Below are positions 1-6,395 of a DNA stretch of 17,006 bases, one piece after another. Under the pieces are notes generated by a model that did no database searches, was not told where the DNA came from, and was given only the letters and a program-made list of their open reading frames with translations. Position 1 is the stretch's first letter, and every line of letters starts with the position of its first letter. The translations under genes and the position numbers were made by a program. This DNA is from JAWLFI01 sp964627995 (GTDB taxonomy: Bacteria; Bacteroidota; Bacteroidia; Chitinophagales; Saprospiraceae), in NCBI GenBank assembly GCA_964627995.1, contig CAZVLN010000045.1:1-17006 (forward strand), read 5' to 3'.

Positions 1-10
1 GTTGAGGCGC

Positions 11-50
11 AAAGCCTGCAGCTTTATAGTTGTGGGCTTTTTTTATTTTT
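11..50 (+). terminator. Rho-independent terminator of an upstream gene outside the window
   Basis: Bases 11-20 (AAAGCCTGCA) pair with 31-40 (TGTGGGCTTT) as a 10-bp stem with two G-T wobbles and a 10-base loop. A T-rich run (TTTTTTTATTTTT) starts at 38. This is the classic intrinsic terminator layout on the plus strand, so a gene or RNA probably ends just left of the window. It also insulates prfA from upstream transcription. Confidence 0.7.
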
Positions 51-170
51 GGGCGGTTCGTCCCCATAAATGGGTCCGACGCTACGTTCGGGGGTGCCGT
101 CCGGCAGCTGGTGCCGAAAACGCCACCAGCTTTGGACCCGCCTCATGGCGGCCCCTGCCATCGCTACCGC
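51..170. repeat. GC-rich nested palindromic element (possible REP/MITE-like repeat)
   Basis: This stretch is clearly more GC-rich than its flanks and holds nested inverted repeats. GGGTCC at 72-77 pairs with GGACCC at 134-139. Inside, AGCTGGTG at 106-113 pairs with CACCAGCT at 124-131, extendable to 11 bp with one mismatch around an AAAA loop at 117-120. On the right, CCGCC at 138-142 pairs with GGCGG at 147-151 around TCAT. Short ORFs exist on both strands but have no family resemblance and low-complexity composition. I infer a dispersed palindromic element or structured RNA; copy number cannot be judged from one window. Confidence 0.45.
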
Positions 171-235
171 AAAAGGCCTACATAAAAAATCTATCGCCTT
201 GGCTCTGATTACCTCCATAGAGCATTACTTTTCTG

Positions 236-243
236 TATCTTTG
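236..243 (+). promoter_or_regulatory. Bacteroidota -7 element of prfA
   Basis: TATCTTTG is an exact match to the Bacteroidota -7 consensus TAnnTTTG. It lies 17 bases before the prfA ATG, so the 5' leader would be only about 12-14 nt. A -33 TTG at ideal spacing is not obvious. Confidence 0.6.
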
Positions 244-260
244 CGGCGCAAATACGAAAA

Positions 261-1331
261 ATGGAATTACTAAATCAATTAATCAAGATCCGCGAACAAT
301 TTGAGGATCTAGAACAAAAAATGGCCGACCCTCAGGTCATTTCCGATGTAAAGCGATTCGCTAACATCAATAAAGAGTACCGTGACTTAGAGCCCTTTGT
401 TGAGGTTCTAAAAACGTATCAGAAATTGCTGGGAAATATTGAAACGGCAGAAGGCATGCTGGAAGACCCGGAAATGAAGGAAATGGCAGAAATGGAGTTG
501 GAAGAACTCGTTCCGCAGCGAGAAGCGCTGGAGGAAAAGATAAAAATGATGCTGATTCCCAAAGATCCGGAAGATAGCAAAGATGTCATCTTTGAGATCC
601 GATCCGGAGCCGGAGGTGATGAAGCCAGTATATTTGCAGGCGATCTTCTCCGTATGTATACCAAGTATTTTGACACTGTTGGCCTCAAGTATGAGGTCGT
701 TCACGAAAATCAGGGCACCGTTGGCGGCTATAATAAGGTGACACTGGAAGTTACCGGTAAAGATGTATACGGAATGTTAAAATTTGAGTCCGGAGCCCAC
801 CGTGTGCAACGGGTGCCTCAAACGGAATCTCAAGGACGAGTGCATACATCGGCAGCCACCGTAGTGGTTATGCCTAAAATGGAGCCCGAAGATATTAATA
901 TCAATAAAGCAGACCTCAAAGTGGACACATTCCGCTCCAGTGGTGCGGGTGGTCAGCACGTTAATAAAACAGAATCTGGGGTCCGGTTCACACATATACC
1001 TACTGGTGTTGTTGCCGAAAGTACTGACGGCCGTTCACAAATCAAAAACAGAGATATCGCCATGCAGCGATTAATCAATAAAATTCGAGAAGCGCAAATC
1101 GAAGCTCAGGATTCTGAAGAGCGCGAAAAGCGTCGCTCCCTTGTGGGCTCAGGTGACCGATCCGATAAAATACGGACGTATAATTACCCTCAAAATCGGG
1201 TGACAGATCACCGGATAAATCTCACAGTATATAATCTTGATAAGGTCATTGAAGGAGATCTGGATGAGATTTTGGAAGCTCTGCGCATTGCAGAAACTAC
1301 AGAGAAAATGAAGGCATCCGGAATATCGTAA
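261..1331 (+). CDS. prfA: Peptide chain release factor 1 (RF1)
   Basis: Class I release factor that reads UAA and UAG in the ribosomal A site and triggers hydrolysis of peptidyl-tRNA. At 356 residues it has normal RF1 length. The GGQ catalytic loop is at 230-232 in the context SSGAGGQHVNKT. The codon-recognition tripeptide is PQT at 186-188, the PxT form of RF1 rather than the SPF of RF2, followed by ESQGRVHTSAATV. The ATG at 261 follows a consensus -7 element closely and has no Shine-Dalgarno sequence, as is usual for Bacteroidota. The gene is complete and appears monocistronic; 159 bases separate it from the next gene. No prmC methyltransferase gene is adjacent. Confidence 0.97.
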   Translation: MELLNQLIKIREQFEDLEQKMADPQVISDVKRFANINKEYRDLEPFVEVLKTYQKLLGNIETAEGMLEDPEMKEMAEMELEELVPQREALEEKIKMMLIPKDPEDSKDVIFEIRSGAGGDEASIFAGDLLRMYTKYFDTVGLKYEVVHENQGTVGGYNKVTLEVTGKDVYGMLKFESGAHRVQRVPQTESQGRVHTSAATVVVMPKMEPEDININKADLKVDTFRSSGAGGQHVNKTESGVRFTHIPTGVVAESTDGRSQIKNRDIAMQRLINKIREAQIEAQDSEEREKRRSLVGSGDRSDKIRTYNYPQNRVTDHRINLTVYNLDKVIEGDLDEILEALRIAETTEKMKASGIS

Positions 1332-1386
1332 GTCTTGGGGTCTGAACAGCACTTGGCCGTTTTTCTTTGCCTCTATACATGATTAG

Positions 1387-1479
1387 AAGTTAGAATTCGA
1401 TAAAACCCGTATCAGAGATTCTATCCCCGCAGAACCTATTAATGTGAAACAAATCGAACGTGCTCAGCGTTTTATTTAA
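1387..1479 (+). other. Open stretch in the prfA downstream gap, possible gene remnant
   Basis: Between prfA and the next gene, one frame is open for 30 codons from just after a TAG at 1384 to a TAA at 1477. It contains no ATG; its only GTG, at 1444, would leave 12 codons. Its conceptual end (AEPINVKQIERAQRFI) has protein-like composition. This could be the tail of a decayed gene or chance. No function is proposed. Confidence 0.2.
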
Positions 1480-1490
1480 AATATAAATCA

Positions 1491-1751
1491 ATGGAAGCCA
1501 CCTTGGAAATCAGCATGTACCCTTTGCAATCGGACTACAAAGAACAGATCCTTAATTTTGTTCGCGATTTAAAAAGCCGCCCGGAATTAAAAGTTAGCGT
1601 AAATGGAATTAGTACCCAAATTTTTGGAAGTTATGATGATATAATGTCTATTTTACAATCTCCGGTGAAGCGAGAATTAGAAAAAGATATGGGACTGGTT
1701 TTTGTAATGAAGCTCACCTCAGGCCGGCATGATGAAGGGCCAAATTTATAG
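1491..1751 (+). CDS. Small YkoF/thiamine-binding-like protein
   Basis: An 86-residue cytoplasmic protein without a signal peptide. The first strand EISMYPL (6-12) and the block NGISTQIFGSYDDIM (38-52) resemble the small ferredoxin-fold YkoF / MTH1187 (Thiamine_BP) family. Characterised relatives bind thiamine or its pyrimidine moiety, but ligand binding here is inference. It is the first gene of a tight unit: its stop is two bases before the next ATG. The neighbours are secreted proteins of unknown role, so context gives no metabolic clue. No thiamine biosynthesis gene or TPP riboswitch is visible nearby. The family call is by pattern recognition only. Confidence 0.6.
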   Translation: MEATLEISMYPLQSDYKEQILNFVRDLKSRPELKVSVNGISTQIFGSYDDIMSILQSPVKRELEKDMGLVFVMKLTSGRHDEGPNL

Positions 1752-1753
1752 TT

Positions 1754-2200
1754 ATGTCAGTATTTTCTAAAATCGCAATTATTGCTCTTTTGATGATGGG
1801 ACTTTTATATTCCACATCTGCTCAGAAAAATGCCTGGGGCATGCTGATGTTGACCGAAACAGAAAAACAGTTTGATCCTACCCTCGGCATGGAAATTGAC
1901 ATTCCGGATATCCATCCGGCAGCCAGCAAGCTCAATGGGCAACAGATTCAGCTGGAGGGTTTTATAATTCCATTAGAAGGCAAAAAATCGCAAGCTCACT
2001 TTATGTTTTCTGCCTTTCCTATTAACATGTGTTACTTTTGTGGCCGGGCTGGTCCTGAAAGTGTTATTGAGGTTTTTATGAAAAAGGGTGAAACCATGCC
2101 CTTTACCGACAAAAAGATTTGGATTCAAGGTACCTTACGTGTAAATGGACAAGATCCACAAAGCAATATTTATACCCTACACTATGCTGAAAAACTATAA
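1754..2200 (+). CDS. Secreted MCYFCG-motif protein, paralog A (DUF3299-like)
   Basis: A 148-residue exported protein with a signal peptide (residues 1-24, ending STSAQ). The core reads GFIIPLEG (69-76), then FMFSAFPINMCYFCGRAGPE with Cys93 and Cys96, then a terminal IWIQGTLRVN segment. The pattern of a PLE strand, a Cys-bearing strand and a final GTL strand is reminiscent of DUF3299 proteins, in which a related position holds an ACIHVPPPP motif. That relation is my inference. The CxxC pair could bind a metal or cofactor or form a disulfide in the periplasm. It begins two bases after the YkoF-like gene, and its 3' end overlaps the start of its paralog by 17 bases, indicating translational coupling. 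Function unknown. Confidence 0.75.
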   Translation: MSVFSKIAIIALLMMGLLYSTSAQKNAWGMLMLTETEKQFDPTLGMEIDIPDIHPAASKLNGQQIQLEGFIIPLEGKKSQAHFMFSAFPINMCYFCGRAGPESVIEVFMKKGETMPFTDKKIWIQGTLRVNGQDPQSNIYTLHYAEKL

Positions 2201-2636
2201 AGTCTTCCTTTTTCTTTTCCTCAGTTTCACGCTACTACAAACTACAGTGGCGCAGAAGGGAGTGTGGAAGACATTAAGTCAACTGACCTATAAAAAAGAA
2301 ATGGATGAGTTTTTAGGCTTTAAAATTGACAAGCCTGTTTTTGGCACGCCCGTAAAGGCTCTCGAGGGCGAGGAAATTACAATCCGAGGATATATCATCC
2401 CCGTCGAGGGATATCAGGACCAAACCGAGTTTGTCTTTTCTGCTTACCCTTATAGCATGTGCTTTTTTTGTGGAGGGGCGGGACCAGAAACTGTGATGGA
2501 AGTAGAGGCTCGGGAACCAATTGAATACACGGCAGACCCCATTACCTTGAAGGGAACGCTTCACCTCAATCCCGATGACATCAATGCCCTCATGTATAAA
2601 ATGACAGATGCTAGGCAGGTTGCCGAAGAAGACTAA
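2184..2636 (+). CDS. Secreted MCFFCG-motif protein, paralog B (DUF3299-like)
   Basis: A 150-residue exported protein and close paralog of the preceding one. I choose the ATG at 2184 because it gives a proper signal peptide (residues 1-24, ending TTVAQ); an ATG at 2145 in the same frame would bury it behind 13 polar residues and lengthen the overlap. From this start the two proteins align without gaps over the core: GYIIPVEG at 69-76 and MCFFCGGAGPE with Cys93 and Cys96, the same positions as in paralog A. The GTL segment is also kept, and the tail ends in acidic residues (AEED). The pair arose by tandem duplication and probably works in the same envelope process, perhaps as a heteromer. Function unknown. 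Confidence 0.75.
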   Translation: MLKNYKVFLFLFLSFTLLQTTVAQKGVWKTLSQLTYKKEMDEFLGFKIDKPVFGTPVKALEGEEITIRGYIIPVEGYQDQTEFVFSAYPYSMCFFCGGAGPETVMEVEAREPIEYTADPITLKGTLHLNPDDINALMYKMTDARQVAEED

Positions 2637-2656
2637 TAAATAAGTTGTCGGCTATA

Positions 2657-2689
2657 TTTTTGATAGTGAGAGATTAGTCCATATACTTG
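2657..2689 (+). promoter_or_regulatory. Bacteroidota-type promoter of the alpha/beta hydrolase gene
   Basis: A -33 element TTTTTG at 2657-2662 and a -7 element TATACTTG at 2682-2689 are separated by 19 bases. This fits the Bacteroidota pattern TTG-N17-23-TAnnTTTG with one mismatch in the -7 box. Transcription would start about 16-19 bases before the ATG at 2712. Confidence 0.6.
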
Positions 2690-2711
2690 CACATCACGAA
2701 TTGAGATTTAT

Positions 2712-3497
2712 ATGTCGAATATGAAAGCCCTTCCCTATGTTGAGTACCGCAATGGAACAACACCTATCGTTTTCTTGCATGGGCTCATGGAGGATGCTCG
2801 GATGTGGTCAGATATGCTGGGAGACCTCCCTTTTCGTTGCTATGCCTTAGATCTGCCCGGCTATGGTCAGGCCCAAGATCGTTCGTTTGAAAGTGTTTCC
2901 AGCGCAGCTAAGGCTGTACATGAGACCGTTCAAAGCCTGGATCTGCAAAATTTTATTTTGGTGGGCCACTCCATGGGAGGCTACGTGGCTTTATCGTATT
3001 TAGAACAGTTTCCCGACCGTCTTATGGGCATGGGATTAATTCACTCTCACCCCTTTGCCGATAGTGAGGCGAAAAAGCTAGAACGAAATAAAGCTATCCA
3101 ATTTATTGAGAAATTTGGCCTGAGTATATACGCGCAACAATTTTTCTCCAATCTGTTTGCCCGCTCGTATAAAGACAACCTGGCTATACACACACTCAGC
3201 CTGCGATCAACACAACAAAGTCAAGAGCGGGTTATCGAAAGCATGGAAGCGCTCAAAAACCGAAAGGACCAAAGCCAAACTGCGATAGAAAACGATACCC
3301 CCACGCTATGGGTATTGGGAACAGAAGATAATCTGGTGGATATAGACAGAACCTTGGAGGTTGCTGCTACATCCAATCAAACTCAAATTGAGATATATGA
3401 GAATGTAGGGCACATGAGTATGTTTGAGCATACCAAAGTACTGCGAAAAGACTTGATCAAGTTTGTTCGTTTTTGTGAGCAGATCCATCAAGCTTAG
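2712..3497 (+). CDS. Alpha/beta-fold hydrolase
   Basis: A 261-residue cytoplasmic serine hydrolase of the alpha/beta hydrolase superfamily. The oxyanion HG is in VFLHGLMED (20-28). The nucleophile elbow GHSMGG is at 85-90 with Ser87. The acid is probably Asp206 in LGTEDNLVD, and the base His234 in NVGHMSMFEH, so the catalytic triad is complete. The substrate cannot be read from sequence; esterase, lactonase or BioH/MenH-like roles are all possible, and no biotin or menaquinone genes lie nearby. A second in-frame ATG at 2721 is an alternative start. The 3' end overlaps the convergent MazG gene by 41 bases. Confidence 0.88.
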   Translation: MSNMKALPYVEYRNGTTPIVFLHGLMEDARMWSDMLGDLPFRCYALDLPGYGQAQDRSFESVSSAAKAVHETVQSLDLQNFILVGHSMGGYVALSYLEQFPDRLMGMGLIHSHPFADSEAKKLERNKAIQFIEKFGLSIYAQQFFSNLFARSYKDNLAIHTLSLRSTQQSQERVIESMEALKNRKDQSQTAIENDTPTLWVLGTEDNLVDIDRTLEVAATSNQTQIEIYENVGHMSMFEHTKVLRKDLIKFVRFCEQIHQA

Positions 3498-3840
3498 GGT
3501 TCTCACGATGTCGCTGCGCATCCCGCTGCGTTTTTTTCTTTAGCGAGTTTAAAAAGGCGGCTGACAGGTCTACGCCCGTTTGATTAGCCAGGGCAATCAA
3601 TACAAAAAGGACATCCGCCATTTCATCCGCCATCGCTTGCCGAGCTTTTTGCTCAGTAATTTTCTCCTTAAAAGACTGTTCGCCGTACAAGCGAGACATA
3701 TATCGCGCTAGTTCACCCACCTCTTCCATAAGAACCGCAGTATTTGTCAATTCGTTGAAGTAGCGCTGACCGATGGTCTGAATCCAATCGTCTACTTTCT
3801 TTTGCGCTTCTTTAACTGTTAAGTCGGCTGAACTATCCAT
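3457..3840 (-). CDS. MazG-type nucleotide pyrophosphohydrolase
   Basis: A 127-residue all-alpha NTP pyrophosphohydrolase of the MazG superfamily, which hydrolyses (d)NTPs to monophosphate and pyrophosphate to clean the nucleotide pool. The Mg-binding EExxE motif is E39-E40-V-G-E43, and the second ExxD motif is E73-M-A-D76 in DEMADVLF. It is a single-domain form, about half the length of E. coli MazG. The C-terminal 20 residues are polar and probably disordered; part of them is coded by the stretch overlapping the alpha/beta hydrolase gene. It starts 17 bases after the M42 peptidase stop, so the two are probably cotranscribed. Confidence 0.88.
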   Translation of the reverse strand: MDSSADLTVKEAQKKVDDWIQTIGQRYFNELTNTAVLMEEVGELARYMSRLYGEQSFKEKITEQKARQAMADEMADVLFVLIALANQTGVDLSAAFLNSLKKKTQRDAQRHRENPKLDGSAHKNEQT

Positions 3841-3857
3841 AATTTAGTCAATCGGTT

Positions 3858-4907
3858 TTATGTATGCGCCCAATCATACTGGTCGATTTGACCAATGCAT
3901 TGCATGAGCAAATCAATGCTGTGTTTGACATCTTCAGTATGCACCATTTCAATCACCTGGTGGATATGACGGGTGGGAATAGAAATAGCTCCTGCAATAG
4001 ATCCATTTTTTCCACTGCGCTGCATGGCAGCAGTGTCTGTTCCTCCGGCCGGCAGTACTTCTGCTTGCCATGGGATTTGATTTGCCTCGGCTTGTTGTTT
4101 CATGAAGTCGACCATGCGGTAGTCGCAAATCGTCATACCATCGAGGATTTTAATCGCCGTCCCGGCGCCCAATTGCGTCACTCTTTCATGAGGCTGAGCA
4201 CCCGGCGTATCGAAAGCGATGGTTGTGTCCAGTGCTATGGTAAAATCCGGATTTAAGTGATGAGCCGCTACCTGCGCTCCGCGAACACCGACCTCTTCCT
4301 GCACAGTAAATACACCCTGAAGCGTAAAAGGTATAGTGGTATCCTTTAGCAATCTAAAGATTTCTAATAATATGAAAACAGATATCCGATTATCGAGTGA
4401 TTTGGCATTCACACAGGGTCCCATTTCTATGAGCTCCCGCTCGCGTGTGATGGTATTCCCTACCGTAATCTTTTTTACGAGTGATTTTTTATCCAGACCG
4501 GTATCGATAAAAAAGTCTTCCATGCGAGGAGGCTTTTTGCGATCTTCCGGCTTCATAATATGAATGGGCTTACTTCCCATAACACCCATTACGTCTTCAC
4601 GGCCATGGATAATAACCCGCTGAGCGGTCAGTGTTTTCGGATCAAAGCCACCTAGTGGCTGAAACCGCACAAAGCCATCATCGTCAATATGAGTGACTAC
4701 AAAACTTATTTCATCCATATGGGCAGCCACTGCAATCGACTTCTCCTGTTCGCCTTTTTTGGTAGCGACGACATTACCCATCGAATCAATTGTAATTTCG
4801 TCGGTCAGTTCTTGTAAATGCTCCACGATAAAAGCGCGGATCCTGTGTTCATAGCCTGGGGCTCCGGGAATTCGGCACACCTCGGCTAGTAATTTCGTAT
4901 CTATCAT
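3858..4907 (-). CDS. M42 family metallopeptidase (deblocking aminopeptidase/endoglucanase-like)
   Basis: A 349-residue cytosolic dinuclear metal aminopeptidase of family M42 that would trim peptides. Expected residues are present: His63 and Asp65 in AAHMDE, bridging Asp172 in SLDNR, catalytic Glu204 and Glu205 in TVQEEVGVRGA, Asp227 in ALDTT, and His316 in PTRHIHQ. Length is normal for the family. The start MIDTKLLAEVCRIPGAPGYE matches the usual N-terminus of these enzymes. It is the first gene of a two-gene minus-strand unit with the MazG-like gene. Family members are often annotated as cellulases (FrvX/YsdC) on weak grounds; peptidase activity is the safer call. Confidence 0.93.
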   Translation of the reverse strand: MIDTKLLAEVCRIPGAPGYEHRIRAFIVEHLQELTDEITIDSMGNVVATKKGEQEKSIAVAAHMDEISFVVTHIDDDGFVRFQPLGGFDPKTLTAQRVIIHGREDVMGVMGSKPIHIMKPEDRKKPPRMEDFFIDTGLDKKSLVKKITVGNTITRERELIEMGPCVNAKSLDNRISVFILLEIFRLLKDTTIPFTLQGVFTVQEEVGVRGAQVAAHHLNPDFTIALDTTIAFDTPGAQPHERVTQLGAGTAIKILDGMTICDYRMVDFMKQQAEANQIPWQAEVLPAGGTDTAAMQRSGKNGSIAGAISIPTRHIHQVIEMVHTEDVKHSIDLLMQCIGQIDQYDWAHT

Positions 4908-5056
4908 AATTCAAAATTGGTGTTTGAAAGTACAATTTTTTAGAAGAGAAAAAAAAGATTGGAAGAACATTATAAATGAACCCTTCAATCAATCTATAAA
5001 GCATGCTTTAAAGGCAGCAGATGAACCCATAGAATTGCGTGAGCGATGTGCAGCCA

Positions 5057-5211
5057 TTCCGGCGAAAGCCGGAAGTCCGAGCCCTTCTCCAACTTTTTGG
5101 AGAAGGACGAAGGACCGAGTAAAGCCCCGTAGTCCACTACATCGTAGGGGACGCAGGGGAATTCTGAACGAGTGGCGAAACGTAGCGCCTCAGCTCGTCT
5201 TTAGCGAGCTG
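5057..5211. repeat. Array of strong GC-rich hairpins in the 4908-5309 gap
   Basis: The gap between M42 and the DUF3817 gene holds no credible gene. Within it lies a row of perfect inverted repeats. TTCCGGC at 5057-5063 pairs with GCCGGAA at 5068-5074 around a GAAA tetraloop. CCTTCTCCAA at 5083-5092 pairs with TTGGAGAAGG at 5097-5106 (10 bp, CTTT loop). CCCC at 5125-5128 and GGGG at 5147-5150 enclose a CTAC/GTAG stem. GGCG at 5174-5177 pairs with CGCC at 5186-5189. CAGCTCG at 5191-5197 pairs with CGAGCTG at 5205-5211. Flanks are AT-rich. A palindromic non-autonomous repeat or a structured RNA is most likely. The 112-residue ORF across it is rejected. Confidence 0.5.
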
Positions 5212-5297
5212 GGGCACGCCCTTAAAATAAATATAAACATGCCAGGATACCTTGCATTTTAGACACTATTATTACATACACGCACTGGAATAGCTTG

Positions 5298-5305
5298 TAT
5301 CTTTC
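5298..5305 (+). promoter_or_regulatory. Candidate -7 element just upstream of the DUF3817 gene
   Basis: TATCTTTC matches the Bacteroidota -7 consensus TAnnTTTG at all but the last base. It ends only four bases before the ATG at 5310, so transcription would begin at or next to the start codon. No good -33 TTG is seen at 17-23 bases. Confidence 0.35.
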
Positions 5306-5309
5306 GCCC

Positions 5310-5645
5310 ATGAAAAACCGGCGACTTCTCAATCAGTTTCGCAAGATCGCTATATCGGAAGGTTGGAGTTATGTCCTGCTGCTTGGGGTAGGCATGCCCC
5401 TCAAATATGGTATGGACTGGCCTGAGCCGAATTACGTGATCGGCATGGCGCATGGATTACTTTTTGTCTTATATGCCATTTGGGCGCTTTGGGCTGGCTT
5501 AGCGCTGAAGTGGAAGCTAGCCACTTTTTTCTGGGCGGGGCTTGCGGCTCTCCTTCCTTTTGGGACTTTTGTAGCCGATGCTAAAATCTTCAAGCCAATG
5601 GCGAACCGGCTATCCATAAAGGAGAGTGAGGGAGGTCCAATGTAA
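5310..5645 (+). CDS. DUF3817 family small integral membrane protein
   Basis: A 111-residue inner-membrane protein with three predicted helices at about 17-33, 42-66 and 70-88. The N-terminal pattern RKIAISEGWSYVLLLGVGMPLKY and the GMAHGLLFVLY segment (45-55) are typical of DUF3817 (YdzA-like) proteins. Function in this family is unknown. I place the start at the ATG at 5310 rather than at a TTG at 5295, because family members begin a few residues before the first helix. The cytoplasmic tail (97-111) is polar. The gene stands alone; 62 bases separate it from the next gene. Confidence 0.82.
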   Translation: MKNRRLLNQFRKIAISEGWSYVLLLGVGMPLKYGMDWPEPNYVIGMAHGLLFVLYAIWALWAGLALKWKLATFFWAGLAALLPFGTFVADAKIFKPMANRLSIKESEGGPM

Positions 5646-5707
5646 TCTTTGTTACTGACTATTTCGAAAGGGGTCATTTTCTTTGCTTCAAATTCGAATC
5701 AAAAAAA

Positions 5708-6379
5708 ATGAACAAAATGAGCTTTTCAATACTGTCCCGGGTATATGTCGGGCTAATGATTTTGTTTCCTTTCGCCTTAATGAGCCAGAGCAGTCCGTTG
5801 GGGAATTGGATGATTTACTTTGGGGACTATCAAATAGATAGTCGATGGAATTTGCACCATGAAATTCAGTATCGGAACTATAATGGCGTAGGAGATCTGG
5901 AGCAATTATTAATTCGGACTGGTTTGGGGTATGATCTAAGCCCGGGGAATGATAACTTACTTTTGGGTTATGGATATATTTTGAGTGAGCCATACAGTGA
6001 TGATGACGGCGGCAAGTTCCAAGTACAGGAGCATCGTATTTTTCAGCAGTTCATCACGGTACAGCGATATTCTCGATTACAGCTGCAGCATCGGTATCGA
6101 TTTGAGCAACGGTGGGTCGAGGAGGATTTCTTACTTCGGTTTCGTTATTTTCTTTCATTACATATTCCTTTGATAAAAGCGGAGTCCTACCCTTATGCTT
6201 CGGTGTACAATGAGGTGTTTTTGCAGCCTGAAGAAATCGTTTTTGATCGGAATCGGCTGTATGTGGGGGCAGGATATAAATGGAGTTCGAAAGTTAGGGC
6301 TGAGCTGGGCTACATGAATCAGTTTTTTACTGATGGTGGGCGAGATCAAATCAATCTCATTTTATTCCTGAGCTTTTAA
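5708..6379 (+). CDS. DUF2490 family outer-membrane-like protein
   Basis: A 223-residue exported protein. The signal peptide covers about residues 1-27, ending ALMSQ. The mature part has the alternating aromatic strand pattern of a beta-barrel (WMIYFGDYQID, WNLHHEIQYRNY, LQLQHRYRFEQRW, VRAELGYMNQFF) and ends in an aromatic residue (LILFLSF), as outer-membrane barrels do. The HHEIQYRNY and RYRFEQRW blocks are characteristic of DUF2490. No function is established for the family. It converges with the dehydratase gene, with 16 bases between their stops. Confidence 0.82.
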   Translation: MNKMSFSILSRVYVGLMILFPFALMSQSSPLGNWMIYFGDYQIDSRWNLHHEIQYRNYNGVGDLEQLLIRTGLGYDLSPGNDNLLLGYGYILSEPYSDDDGGKFQVQEHRIFQQFITVQRYSRLQLQHRYRFEQRWVEEDFLLRFRYFLSLHIPLIKAESYPYASVYNEVFLQPEEIVFDRNRLYVGAGYKWSSKVRAELGYMNQFFTDGGRDQINLILFLSF

Positions 6380-6395
6380 ATGAGCTGACGAGGAT

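Noticed and set aside
2..273. Three overlapping short ORFs on both strands before prfA
   Set aside because: They are explained by the GC-rich palindromic element, have no recognisable domain and overlap the terminator and the prfA promoter.
2145..2183. Upstream ATG that would lengthen paralog B by 13 residues
   Set aside because: It would place polar residues before the signal peptide and enlarge the overlap with paralog A; the ATG at 2184 aligns the two paralogs exactly.
3864..4563. Plus-strand ORFs of 130 and 75 residues inside the M42 gene
   Set aside because: They are antisense shadows of a well-supported metallopeptidase with all metal ligands intact.
4924..5262. 112-residue plus-strand ORF in the gap after M42
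   Set aside because: It starts at a TTG, runs straight through the hairpin array, has Arg/Pro-rich low-information composition and resembles no family.
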